A DNA stretch of 64,000 nt from CAVVST01 sp963750995 (GTDB taxonomy: Bacteria > Acidobacteriota > Vicinamibacteria > Vicinamibacterales > UBA2999), in contig CAVVST010000002.1 of assembly GCA_963750995.1 (NCBI GenBank), positions 1,116,001-1,180,000 of the forward strand, in the 5' to 3' direction. Positions 54,216 to 63,668 of the stretch are shown here, piece by piece. The first letter of the stretch is position 1. The number at the start of each line of letters is the position of its first letter. Below the pieces are notes generated by a model, which worked only from the letters and a program-made list of their open reading frames with translations, did not search any database and had not been told where the DNA came from. The position numbers and the translations under genes are program-made.

Positions 54216-54638
54216 TCACCGCCATATCTTGGTGCCGAAGATGCCTTCGACGTCCTGCCCCAGGCGCTGCACCGTGCCGTCCGCCAGCTTGATGAATGAC
54301 GCCGCGTAGCGGTTCTTCTCGCCGTTGCGCGAGCCGCAGCCGCGGATCAGGACTTCCTTGTTGAGGCTGGCATTCAGCACGGCCGGCGTCGCGCCGCCGC
54401 GCCGCAGGTTCGAGGTCGACGACAGCTGGAACGTCGCCTGCTCGGTCTGCCCACCGGCGCCCTTCACGTCCATGAAGAGATAGGCGTGCGGGTTCTCGTA
54501 GGCCACCTTCGTCAGCACGCCGGTGACGTCGGCGCAGTTCTTCGCGTCGAACTCCGCGGCAAATGCATGATGCGCGCGCGCCGGCGCAGCGGCCAGCAGT
54601 ATCAGGAAAGAAAAAAGAATGCAGACGGTCGCGTTCAT
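54216..54638 (-). CDS. DUF6152 family secreted protein (copy b)
   Basis: 140 residues. ATG 54638 follows GGAGGG. After the signal peptide the mature part starts AHHAFAAEFDAKNCADVTGV. AYENPHAYLFMDVKGAGGQT and EVLIRGCGSRNGEKNRYAAS follow. This is the small beta-barrel-like DUF6152 fold. The mature sequence appears identical to that of copy a at 55460, although the DNA differs at synonymous sites. Function unknown. Confidence 0.85.
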   Translation of the reverse strand: MNATVCILFSFLILLAAAPARAHHAFAAEFDAKNCADVTGVLTKVAYENPHAYLFMDVKGAGGQTEQATFQLSSTSNLRRGGATPAVLNASLNKEVLIRGCGSRNGEKNRYAASFIKLADGTVQRLGQDVEGIFGTKIWR

Positions 54639-54664
54639 CGTGAATCCCTCCGGGGAAAGCCTTA

Positions 54665-55457
54665 TTACTTGCCTCGCTCCGCTTCCTGGAGCTTGATCAA
54701 CTGCTCGACGTTCTCGTTGTTGGTGCAGAAGTTCTCGGTCAATTGCTCGTTGCCGAGCGAGTAGGTGCGCCACGCCGACGTCCATGTCTTCGTCAGCACC
54801 TTCGGATCCTCGAGCGTGTACCTGGTACTCGAGATAGTTCAGCGACGGGCGGCGGAACCGCTCGGTCACGCGGAGCGCGTCGCTGTGCAAGTTTCGCTCG
54901 ATGATCGAGACGGTGTCCAGGACCAGCGTGTCGCCGTCCCACCGTGATGCCGTGTCGCCCATGTAGAGCGGCTCCTGCTCTTCCTTCGGCGCGTGTTGGC
55001 GCGGCAGCGGCACGACGCGCCAGTTGTTGTTGCTCTCGATCAGGTGCACGAACAGGTTCGGCTTCATCACGATCTGATGCGGATACGGATTATTGGTCCA
55101 CATGCCGGGAACGCCCAGCGGCTGGCACGTCACCTGCGCGCTCATCAGCTGCCGCTCCGCGCGGCTCATGCTGTCGAGCTTCTTCTGGATCTCGGGACGA
55201 TACGGCATCGGGTCCTGCGGGCGTTCCTGGTCGGGGACAACGCTCCAGGCGTTGGCCTTTCCCGTGGGGCCCGAGAACCACACGCCCGAGAGGTCGACAT
55301 GACCATCGGCCATGCGCGGCGGCGGCCCTCCCGGCGGGAGCGGAACCGGCACGACGTTGCCGCGCGCCTCGACGAAGGTCTTGTTCTGTTCCTGGGCCAG
55401 CGCTGCGACCGAGAGCAGGCTTGTCGCCGCAACCAGCGCCGTCATCCACGCTTTCAC
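54665..55457 (-). CDS. Secreted acidobacterial family protein with a MADGHVDLSGVW motif (copy a), frameshifted
   Basis: The start is GTG 55457, with GGAG upstream. Its signal peptide is TALVAATSLLSVAALAQE. Conserved blocks match copy b (PPRMADGHVDLSGVWFSGPT, RWDGDTLVLDTVSIIERNLH). Near 54818-54822 an extra C after GTAC breaks the frame. Repaired, NYLEYQYTLEDPKVLTKTWT and NFCTNNENVEQLIKLQEAER lead to a stop at 54665. Length about 263 residues. Likely periplasmic, function unknown. Confidence 0.8.
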
Positions 55458-55459
55458 GG

Positions 55460-55882
55460 TTATCTCCAGATCTTGGTACCGAAGATGCCTTCGACGTCCT
55501 GTCCCAGGCGCTGTACCGTGCCGTCGGCCAGCTTGATGAACGACGCCGCGTAGCGGTTCTTCTCGCCGTTGCGCGACCCGCAGCCCCGGATCAGGACTTC
55601 CTTGTTGAGGCTGGCGTTGAGCACCGCCGGCGTCGCGCCGCCGCGCCGCAGGTTCGAGGTCGAAGACAGCTGGAACGTTGCCTGCTCGGTCTGCCCGCCG
55701 GCGCCCTTCACGTCCATGAACAGGTAGGCGTGCGGGTTTTCGTAGGCCACTTTCGTCAGCACGCCGGTGACGTCGGCGCAGTTCTTCGCGTCGAACTCGG
55801 CCGCGAAGGCGTGGTGCGCGCGCGCCGGCGCCGGCGCCGCCGCGAGGAGCAAGAGGAGGAAAACCGGAATGGTCGCTCTCAT
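55460..55882 (-). CDS. DUF6152 family secreted protein (copy a)
   Basis: 140 residues from ATG 55882 with an upstream GGAGG. The signal peptide (IPVFLLLLLAAAPAPARA) differs from copy b, but the mature part beginning AHHAFAAEFDAKNCADVTGV is the same as far as I can compare. The final FGTKIWR is shared. It is the first gene of the 55882-52409 operon and lies next to a REP/BIME-like pair. Confidence 0.85.
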   Translation of the reverse strand: MRATIPVFLLLLLAAAPAPARAHHAFAAEFDAKNCADVTGVLTKVAYENPHAYLFMDVKGAGGQTEQATFQLSSTSNLRRGGATPAVLNASLNKEVLIRGCGSRNGEKNRYAASFIKLADGTVQRLGQDVEGIFGTKIWR

Positions 55883-55896
55883 GCCGAATGCCTCCA

Positions 55897-55977
55897 AGGC
55901 GGGTCTGAAGACCCGCCTCTACGACCTAAAGATTACATGCCCACGGCGCGTGTAGAGGCGGACCTTCAGGTCCGCCT
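55897..55977. repeat. REP/BIME-like inverted hairpin pair
   Basis: AGGCGGGTCT/AGACCCGCCT (55897-55906, 55909-55918) is followed by CTAC. After 29 bp, GTAG precedes AGGCGGACCT/AGGTCCGCCT (55956-55965, 55968-55977). Hairpins and order are nearly identical to the unit at 2959-3029, 53 kb away. Confidence 0.88.
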
Positions 55978-55992
55978 CCCTATCGCTTCCGC

Positions 55993-58900
55993 CTAGAAAT
56001 CGTACTTGATGCCGAACTGGATGATCCGCGGATCGTTGGCCGCCGTCGTGATGCGGCCGAACGTCCCGGCATTGAAGTTCGACGCCGGATTGCCCCAGTT
56101 GAAGTGGTTCAACAGGTTGAATGACTCGAGGCGCAGCTCGATCCGTTGTGTCGCACCGAGCGCAACCATCCGCGAGAGCGCCAAGTCGATGTTCCAGAAG
56201 TTCGGGCCGACGGCGGCGTTGCGCTCGAGGTCGCCCAGCGTTCCGGCTGCCGGTTGGGCAAAGGCCGCGCGGTTGAAGTACTGGGTGATGGTTCTGTCCG
56301 CGGCGTAGAAGTCGTCGCTGACCTTGTTCACCCGCTGGGCCGCCAGACCGGTAAACGCACCGTCCTGGCCGGTGGTGATGTTCAGCCTGCTGCCCGAACG
56401 CGCGGAGATGATACCCGACAGCCGCCAGTGCGAAGCGACCGCGTTCAGCGCCCGATTGGCGAGTTCCGGGGTCTCATATCCGGTCGTGAGACTTGCGATA
56501 TGCGTCCGGTCCTGGTCGCAATAACCGGCGTCGAACGACGGGTCCTCCGGCTTCAGGTAGCCGGCGCTCTGCTGGTTGAAGCCGGTGGCGGTCGGTGTGC
56601 CCTTGCACTGGGACAGCGTGTAGCTGCCGTTGAGACTCACGCCACCCGTGGACCGGCGCTGAGCCGACAGCTTCAAGCCGCGATAGTTCTGGTAGCCGAC
56701 GTCAGTGTTGAGATCCAGCGCGCCGATCAGACCCGCCTCTCTAGGATTCTGCTGATAGAGCGCCCGGCGCTGATTCAGGTTCGCGTTGGTCGAGCACACC
56801 GGGTAGGTCACGCCGTTGATGACGCACGGACCGAGCCCCATGAAGACGCCCGGGTTGAGCGCGACCTGCGCCCACAGCCGGTCGGAGTGGCTGCCCAGAT
56901 AGCTGGCTGACACGCCCCACTGCGTGCCGAGCTGCTGCTCGACGGTGAGGTTCCACGACTGAATGCGCGGCGAGTTGATACCAGGATCCATGGTGCCGAA
57001 TGTCCCGAAGGCGGGGTACTCGGTAGTCGGACCGGTCACAATCGGATGGGGGTCGCGGCCGCTGTACGGATCATCGAACCGGCCGGGGGGATCGGTAATC
57101 AGCGATCGGTTGCCGAACGGCGGGGCGTTGGCATTGATGTTGTGATACTCGCCTGACATGAAGTCATACGCCATCGCGTAGGACGACCGCACCGCCAGCC
57201 GGCCGTCGCCGCGCACGTCCCACGCCACGCCGAAGCGCGGCGAGAGGTTCCACCACTGCACATCGAGGCCGGTCTTCCCGTTCTCGGGGAATCCTTCGTC
57301 GCCGGCGTAGAGCAGACCGGCCGGCGCGTTCAGGAATACCTTGCTCTTGATGCCGCGCTGGAAGTTCTCCATGCTGAACACCGAGATCACGCCGTTCTCG
57401 ACGTTCTGCCCGAAGAACGGTTCCCAGCGTACGCCACCGTTCACCGTCACCCTGCTCGAGGCGCGCCACGCGTCCTGGGCGTACAACGCGGGGAACCAGC
57501 TGTTGACGGGCAGCTTGCCCAGCCCGCCATGCTCGACGCTGGTCACCCGGCCGACCAGCACGTCGGCGAGCCCCAGGCCGGTCGCCCGGCCGTCGAATAT
57601 CCAGTTGCCGTTCGCCCGCGACGTCGAGGTGTAGTCGGCTTTCCAGTACTGCAGGTTGGCGCCGAGGCCGATCTGATGGTTGCCACGGACCATCGTGAGA
57701 TCGTCCGCAATCTGATACGTGTCGTTGAAGAACAGCGCCTTGGTGTTCGTGCCCGAGTAGATCTGGAACCCGGGGGTCACGGTCATGCTCATGTAGCCAG
57801 GCAGATAGCTGTAGATGTTCGCGCCGATATCTCTCGGCGAGAAGAACGGGGTCTGGTAATTGTCGACCTTGGCCTTGTTCACCGCGAAGCGGATCGAATT
57901 CACCAGCGATGCGCTGAACACCGTCGTCTCGCCGAAGGTCGTCGAGTGAACGATGTCGTCGACACCCGAGACGTTAGTCTTCAGGATGCTGTCGCCTTCG
58001 CCGGCATAGCCGGGGGGCGCGGTGAACTGACTCACCATGTACCGCCCGAAGATTGAATGGTCGGCGCCAAGCTGATAGTCGACCTTCCCAAGTGCCTGCA
58101 GCTCGTCTTTATCCGACCCCACGGCGAACGTGATCTGACCGCACGGATCGGTCGAAGTAGGGAGCCGCTTCGCGAAGTTCAGCCCGGCCGGGCTGAACTG
58201 CGCTGGATTGATCCGGTTGCCCACGAACGGCGCGCCGAGCGTGATCTGGCGGCCGCCGTTGCACGAGGGCGCGGTCACGGCCGTGAAATCACCAGCCAGC
58301 ATCGCCGCCGTCGGCACATACGCGATGTTGTCGGACGGACGCACCCGCACCGCCGTCCCCTGATAGGCGGCAAAGAAGAACAGCTTGTCCCTCAGGATCG
58401 GGCCGCCCAGCGTGCCGCCGAACTGATTGCGCTTCAAACCGTCGTCGGCGCGCTTGCCATCCGGGCCGATCAGCGCAAAGGGGCTGGTCGAGTTGAACCG
58501 GTGGTGACGAAGGAACTCGAAGCCGTTGCCGGCAAAGCTGTTGGTCCCTGACTTCACGATCGCGTTGACCGACGCGCCGGAATGGAATCCGTTCTGCGCC
58601 GTCAGGCCGCTGGTGGCGACTCGGAATTCCTGAAGCGCGTCAGGGAACGGAAGCGGCAGGTTCACGTTCTGCTGAGGGTTGTTATGCTGCGCCCCGTCGA
58701 GGCTGTAGCCGACGCCGGTTGAGAGTCCTCCGGCGACGGAAATATTGATGCCGCCGGGCATCCCGCGAGCGCTGACGGTTCCCGTCTGGACGGCCGCGCC
58801 GACGCTGAGCACGAGCTCCGCCGCGTTACGTCCGTTGAGCGGCAGCTCGAGGATGCGCTCGCTCTCGACGACCTCGCTGATGCCCGCGCTGCGAACGTCG

Positions 58901-59283
58901 ACGATCGGCGCGGCGGCTTCAACGGTGACCGTCTCCTCGAGCGAGCCGAGCTCGAGCGCAGCGTTGATCGTCGGGGTCGCGCCGACCTGCAGCACGATGC
59001 CGGTCTGCACGTAGGTGCGGAACCCCTGCAGCGCGACCTCCAGGCGGTACGGGCCGGTCGGCAGGTTCGACAGCAGGTAGCCGCCGTTTTCGTCGGTCAC
59101 GGCAGTGCGTACGAGGCCGGTGGCGGTCTGCGTCGCGGTCACGGTGACGCCGGGCAGCACCGCACCGCTTGAATCCGTCACACGGCCGTTCAGTTCGGCC
59201 GTGGCGAGCTGCGCCCACGCGGTCGCAGTTGTCAGCACGAAAATCAGCGCCAAAGTACAGAGGTCTCGTACCACACGCGTCAT
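55993..59283 (-). CDS. TonB-dependent outer-membrane receptor with carboxypeptidase-regulatory-like domain (3)
   Basis: 1,096 residues, no frameshift. A signal peptide (TLALIFVLTTATAWAQLATA) precedes a regulatory-like domain (LNGRVTDSSGAVLPGVTVTA), plug segments (ESERILELPLNGRNAAELVL, VGYSLDGAQHNNPQQNVNLP) and a long barrel ending IIQFGIKYDF. It belongs to the same family as receptors 1 and 2 but is clearly diverged. It follows receptor 4 in the same orientation and precedes the DUF6152 operon, so all may share a substrate. The substrate is unknown. Confidence 0.93.
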   Translation of the reverse strand: MTRVVRDLCTLALIFVLTTATAWAQLATAELNGRVTDSSGAVLPGVTVTATQTATGLVRTAVTDENGGYLLSNLPTGPYRLEVALQGFRTYVQTGIVLQVGATPTINAALELGSLEETVTVEAAAPIVDVRSAGISEVVESERILELPLNGRNAAELVLSVGAAVQTGTVSARGMPGGINISVAGGLSTGVGYSLDGAQHNNPQQNVNLPLPFPDALQEFRVATSGLTAQNGFHSGASVNAIVKSGTNSFAGNGFEFLRHHRFNSTSPFALIGPDGKRADDGLKRNQFGGTLGGPILRDKLFFFAAYQGTAVRVRPSDNIAYVPTAAMLAGDFTAVTAPSCNGGRQITLGAPFVGNRINPAQFSPAGLNFAKRLPTSTDPCGQITFAVGSDKDELQALGKVDYQLGADHSIFGRYMVSQFTAPPGYAGEGDSILKTNVSGVDDIVHSTTFGETTVFSASLVNSIRFAVNKAKVDNYQTPFFSPRDIGANIYSYLPGYMSMTVTPGFQIYSGTNTKALFFNDTYQIADDLTMVRGNHQIGLGANLQYWKADYTSTSRANGNWIFDGRATGLGLADVLVGRVTSVEHGGLGKLPVNSWFPALYAQDAWRASSRVTVNGGVRWEPFFGQNVENGVISVFSMENFQRGIKSKVFLNAPAGLLYAGDEGFPENGKTGLDVQWWNLSPRFGVAWDVRGDGRLAVRSSYAMAYDFMSGEYHNINANAPPFGNRSLITDPPGRFDDPYSGRDPHPIVTGPTTEYPAFGTFGTMDPGINSPRIQSWNLTVEQQLGTQWGVSASYLGSHSDRLWAQVALNPGVFMGLGPCVINGVTYPVCSTNANLNQRRALYQQNPREAGLIGALDLNTDVGYQNYRGLKLSAQRRSTGGVSLNGSYTLSQCKGTPTATGFNQQSAGYLKPEDPSFDAGYCDQDRTHIASLTTGYETPELANRALNAVASHWRLSGIISARSGSRLNITTGQDGAFTGLAAQRVNKVSDDFYAADRTITQYFNRAAFAQPAAGTLGDLERNAAVGPNFWNIDLALSRMVALGATQRIELRLESFNLLNHFNWGNPASNFNAGTFGRITTAANDPRIIQFGIKYDF

Positions 59284-59316
59284 GAGCCAGATCTCCTTAA
59301 CTACAGGAAAAGGACG

Positions 59317-62302
59317 TTAGCCGCCGCTGTTGAGCTTGTCAAGAATCGCCGCCGCACCGGTTAGAAGTCGGTACTGAACACTGAATCGGACGAAACGCGC
59401 CGTCAGAATATCGGTCGGCGTCCGCCAGACCGCGAAGCTGCTGTTCTCGGTGAGCACCGGATTGGCATTCAACGCGTTGAAAATGTCGACGTTCAGCATG
59501 ATCCGGTCGCCGGCGTAGCGAAGCAGCTTCGCCACCCGCAGGTCGACCTGGTTCACGCGGTCGCCAAACAGCGTCCCGGGCGCGACCAGATTGACCGTCG
59601 CGTTGGCCGCCCCGCCCGAGAGACTGCGGCCCAGGCTCGGCGCCACCTGCGCGTTGGGGACGTTGTAATTCGCCGCCAGGGGCAGGCCCTGAAGGCTCTG
59701 GAACACTCCGCTCAACAGGACGTCGAACCTCGGAACCGTGTAGGACGCGAGGAACTTGATCTCCGTGGCGAAGGCGTTCTCCGAGTGACAGTAGAGAGGG
59801 CTCGGATTATCCAGTTTGGCGACGACCTCGCAGTTGTCGGTGCTCGCGTGACCCGTGCTCATGCCGCCGCGCAACAGGATGCCCTGCTCGAGCCGCGCGT
59901 TGATGGTCAGGTCCACGCCATTCCAGTGGCTGATCTGGTCGCCGTAATTGCTGGCGCTCGTCACGAACAGGTCGGCAGGCACACCGAACTTCGCCGGCTT
60001 CAGATCGTACAGTCCAGAGATCACGGCGCCGCCGCCACCCGGAAGCCGTCCATCCGACGGCGACGTGATGCTGTACGGGTCGAAGTCGCCGGGGCCGACC
60101 GCGCGATCGTCGGTGACGATCAGGTTGCCGAAGACGCGGCGGAAGTAGCCGAAGTCGAGCGCCACGCGCGGAGCGAGTTCATGCTGCACGCCCCCCGAGA
60201 ATTCCCAGTTGTAGCCGCGGGCGCCCCACCCCTGCATGATCGAAGGATCGTAGACGCGACTCGGAACCGCCTTGCCGAAGTTGGCGTTGGCCATGGCTCC
60301 GCATTCGCCGTTGGCCGCCGTGTTGATCAGGTCGCACTCGGGCACGAAATTCCGGTTCGCATCGGTCCAGGACCTGGTCGTGCTCGTCACGATCGTATTC
60401 GAGGCTTGGCCGCCACCGAGGATGGTCGTGTCGGTCCCGAACCCGCCGCCGCCGTTCTGCAGGTACTTGTTCGCGCTCGCCTTCAGCGCCGTCTTGCCGT
60501 TGCCGAACAGGTCATAGGTCACGCCGAATTTCGGCGTGATGTCCTTCCACGAGATGTTGTCCTGGTGCGGCACGGTGTAGTCCCGGGTCGGCGCCAGCAC
60601 GGCGGGCGTGATATGGACCTCGGGGAAACTGTTGGCGAAGTAGTCGAACCGAAGCCCGTAGCTGAGAGTCAACCGGCGCTCGGTCCACCTGTCCTGCGCG
60701 TAAATCCCGAGATCGTGATCGATCGTGCCGTAGTACTGCGCCGGCAGCGCCCGCTGCGTGATGCGGTTCGGCACGCCGTTGTTGAACCGGTAGCTGACCG
60801 GTTGAAAGTCGAAGGCGTAGTAATCGACGTTCCCGCTGCGGTGCATCACGCCCAGCTTGGTGGCGTGGGTGCCGGTGATGTACGAGCACGGACGCGCGCA
60901 AGTTATAGGAGTTCACCAGCTGGCGCCGGAACTGTTCGAACGACCGGTAGCGGAGCCCGGTCGACTGCTCTGTCACCGAAATCATCAAGGGATTGTGGCC
61001 GTCGGGCGGCAACTGGTTGCTCTGGACGCGGCTGTAGAGGAACCCGCCCTCGAGGAGCACGCGGTTGGTCAGCGGCGAGGTCCACTCCGTTTGGGCAACC
61101 CGGATGACGGGCTGCGGCCGGCAGGTACCGGCTTCAGCCGACGAAATGGCCGTCACATCCGACGGGCACGGGTTGTCCTTTTGCTCCTGCCAGGTCAGTC
61201 CAATCTTGTGCTTCGGTGCCGCCTGCCACGAGAGCCGGAGCTTTTCCTCGGGCTGGGTGCTGCCCGAGACGGCGGGCCGGCTCGGATCGGCGTCGTAGGT
61301 CCACGCGTTCGGGTTGTTCGCGTTCCGGTTGTAGAACATCCCGGCGATGTACCCTTCGTCCTTCGTATAGCGCGCCGACGCGAAGAACCAGAGCTTGTCC
61401 TGCCTGATCGGCCCGCCGAACCCGGGGTTGATCTCCCAGTTGGTCTTGATCGAGTTGGGCGTCGACAACCCGCGCGACTTGAGATCGTCGGTGAAGTTGC
61501 TGCTCTGCAGCGAGTGGTTGGTGAAACGGGTGTAGACCACTCCGGCAAAGACATTGCCGCCGTCGCGCGGGATGAAATTGATCCGCACGCCGCCGGTGGC
61601 CGCTTCCGCGCTCCCGGCGGAGGTGTCGAGCGTGACTTCCTGCGTGCCGGCATTGTTCTGGCCGCCGCCGAGGCCGTAGGAGGTCCGCGCCGCCGACATC
61701 ATCTGGATGCCGTTCTGGAAGAGCTGCTGATCGCCGTTGCTGCTGCCGTGGATCGAGAGCGCGGGCACGGCCGTCGTCCGTCCCGGATTCACCCCGCCCA
61801 CGTCCGGCTGCTGCGACGACAACCCGGGGATGGTCGCGCCCGCCATGTTGTAAACGTTGCTCGACAACGGAATCGTGTCGATGACCTGTCGATCGATGAC
61901 CCGCTGCTGGACGGTGTTCTGGACGTCGACCACCGGCGTTTCTCCGGAGACGGTGATCGTCTCCTCGACCACGCCGACCGCCATCTCGGCATTGACCTGG
62001 GCGGAGAACGAGCCCGCCAGCTCGATGCCGACCCGCCTCACACTCGAGAACCCGGGGAGCGTGAACGTCACCGCGTAAACGCCGGGGACCAGCGCTTCAA
62101 TCCGGTACTGCCCCCGGTCGTCGGTCACGACCGAACGCACCTTCTCGATCAGGGACGGGCTCGCCGCTTCGACGGTGACCCCGGGGAGCACCGCGCCCGA
62201 CGAGTCCCGCACGACGCCGGCGATCGAGGCCTGCGTCTGGGACAGCGCAGCAGCCGGCAGGAACAAGAGCAGTGCGACGGCGACGACGACGGCGTACCGC
62301 AT
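59317..62302 (-). CDS. TonB-dependent outer-membrane receptor (4), distinct subfamily, frameshifted
   Basis: About 995 residues after repair. A signal peptide (YAVVVAVALLLFLPAAALSQ) precedes a regulatory-like domain (SIAGVVRDSSGAVLPGVTVE) and a plug (DVQNTVQQRVIDRQVIDTIP, ALSIHGSSNGDQQLFQNGIQ). Near 60880-60886 an extra base beside GTAC breaks the frame. Repaired, SYNLRASVSYITGTHATKLG joins VMHRSGNVDYYAFDFQPVSY and the barrel ends in RFSVQYRLLTGAAAILDKLN. The plug differs from receptors 1-3. It is the second receptor of the cluster, downstream of a DUF6152/MADGH pair. Confidence 0.88.
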
Positions 62303-62339
62303 GGATGAAAATCCTTTCAGTGACGTGCGCCGGGACCGG

Positions 62340-63206
62340 TTACTTGCCCTGGGCTTTTTCGAGCTCGTACAACTTCCGCAACTGGTAGATGTTCTCGTTG
62401 TTGGTGCAGAAGTTCTCGATCAGATCTTCAGACCCGAGCGTGTAGGTGTTCCAGCCGGACGTCCACGGCCGGGTGAGCACCTTCGGGTCCTCGACGGTGT
62501 ACTGGTACTCGAGGTAGTTCCTGGACGGCCGCCGCAGCCGTTCGATCACGTGCGCCTGGTCGCTGTGGAACCAGCCGTTGGGATTGATCCAGGTGCGTTC
62601 GTCGAGCGAGATGGAGTCGATGACGAGCGTCTCGCCGTCCCAGCGCGCGGTCTGATCCCCGTTGTACAACGGCTCCAGTTCGTCAGCCGGCTTGTGCGGG
62701 CGCCCGTCCGTATGCACCACGCGCCACGAGTTGTCGGCCTCGGCGAGGTGAATGAAGAAGCCGGGCATCGTGAAGATCTGGCTCGGGTAGCCCCGGTTCA
62801 GTGTGAACATGCCGGGGGTTCCAACCGGTGTGCAGGCCACCGCCGGGTTGTTGATTTGCCGTTCGGTCGCGCTCATGTTCTTGATCTTTTCCGTGGCCCA
62901 CGGCTGGAACGGGACCGGCTCGTCCGCGGCGCCTCCACGGTCGCGATCAAGGCTCCAGGCGCTGGCGCGGCCGATGTTGCCCGCGAACCACACGCCGGTG
63001 AGGTCGGCGTGGCCATCGGCCATGCGCGGCGTTGGACCACCCGGCGGCAAGGGCGGCAAGTCGGTTGTGCCCCGCGCCGCGACGACGGGCGGCTTGGGTT
63101 GCTCGGACGTGTTACCGCGGCGCTGCTGTGCCGCAGCTGTCGCGGAGATCAAATACACAACACCAACGACCGCGCTCAAACAGGCGGCGGCCCTATTGAT
63201 CTTCAT
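62340..63206 (-). CDS. Secreted acidobacterial family protein with a MADGHADLTGVW motif (copy c)
   Basis: 288 residues from ATG 63206. A signal peptide (AAACLSAVVGVVYLISATAA) precedes PPGGPTPRMADGHADLTGVW, FTLNRGYPSQIFTMPGFFIH, ARWDGETLVIDSISLDERTW, HVIERLRRPSRNYLEYQYTV and ENFCTNNENIYQLRKLYELE. It is more diverged than copies a and b but clearly of the same family. It follows DUF6152 copy c by 2 bp, repeating the DUF6152-then-MADGH order. Likely periplasmic, function unknown. Confidence 0.82.
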   Translation of the reverse strand: MKINRAAACLSAVVGVVYLISATAAAQQRRGNTSEQPKPPVVAARGTTDLPPLPPGGPTPRMADGHADLTGVWFAGNIGRASAWSLDRDRGGAADEPVPFQPWATEKIKNMSATERQINNPAVACTPVGTPGMFTLNRGYPSQIFTMPGFFIHLAEADNSWRVVHTDGRPHKPADELEPLYNGDQTARWDGETLVIDSISLDERTWINPNGWFHSDQAHVIERLRRPSRNYLEYQYTVEDPKVLTRPWTSGWNTYTLGSEDLIENFCTNNENIYQLRKLYELEKAQGK

Positions 63207-63208
63207 GT

Positions 63209-63622
63209 CTATTGCTCCGCCGCCCCGAGGTTGCCTTCGACGTCCTGACCCACGCGCTGGATGGTGCCGTCCGCCAGCTTCATCCACGGCGACGCGTACC
63301 GGTTGGGTTCACCGGTCCGCGCCGCGCATCCCCTCACCGTCACCTGTTTGCCAACGCTCTTCATCAGCGTCGGCCGATCGGCGCCGCCGCGCTTCAGGTT
63401 GGTGGTCGACGACAGCTGGAAACTTGCCTCGACCACCTTGCCGTCGGGATTCGTCACGTTGACGAAGATGTAGGCGTGCGGGTTTTCGTAGTTCACCTTC
63501 GTCAGGACGCCGGTGATGTCGGAGCATTTCGTCGCGTCGAACTCCGCCGAGAACGAATGATGCGCGAACGCCGGCGCCGCGGCGGCCAGGACGCTGAACA
63601 CCACGCCGAACACGAGCTTCAT
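63209..63622 (-). CDS. DUF6152 family secreted protein (copy c)
   Basis: 137 residues from ATG 63622, with GGAG upstream. A signal peptide (LVFGVVFSVLAAAAPAFA) precedes HHSFSAEFDATKCSDITGVL, VNYENPHAYIFVNVTNPDGK and QVTVRGCAARTGEPNRYASP. The two Cys (TKCSD, RGCAA) are shared with copies a and b. It is the upstream partner of copy c of the MADGH family. Confidence 0.85.
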   Translation of the reverse strand: MKLVFGVVFSVLAAAAPAFAHHSFSAEFDATKCSDITGVLTKVNYENPHAYIFVNVTNPDGKVVEASFQLSSTTNLKRGGADRPTLMKSVGKQVTVRGCAARTGEPNRYASPWMKLADGTIQRVGQDVEGNLGAAEQ

Positions 63623-63668
63623 GACGGTAACTCCTTCAAACCCTTGATCCGTAGTTACGGTCAATTCA

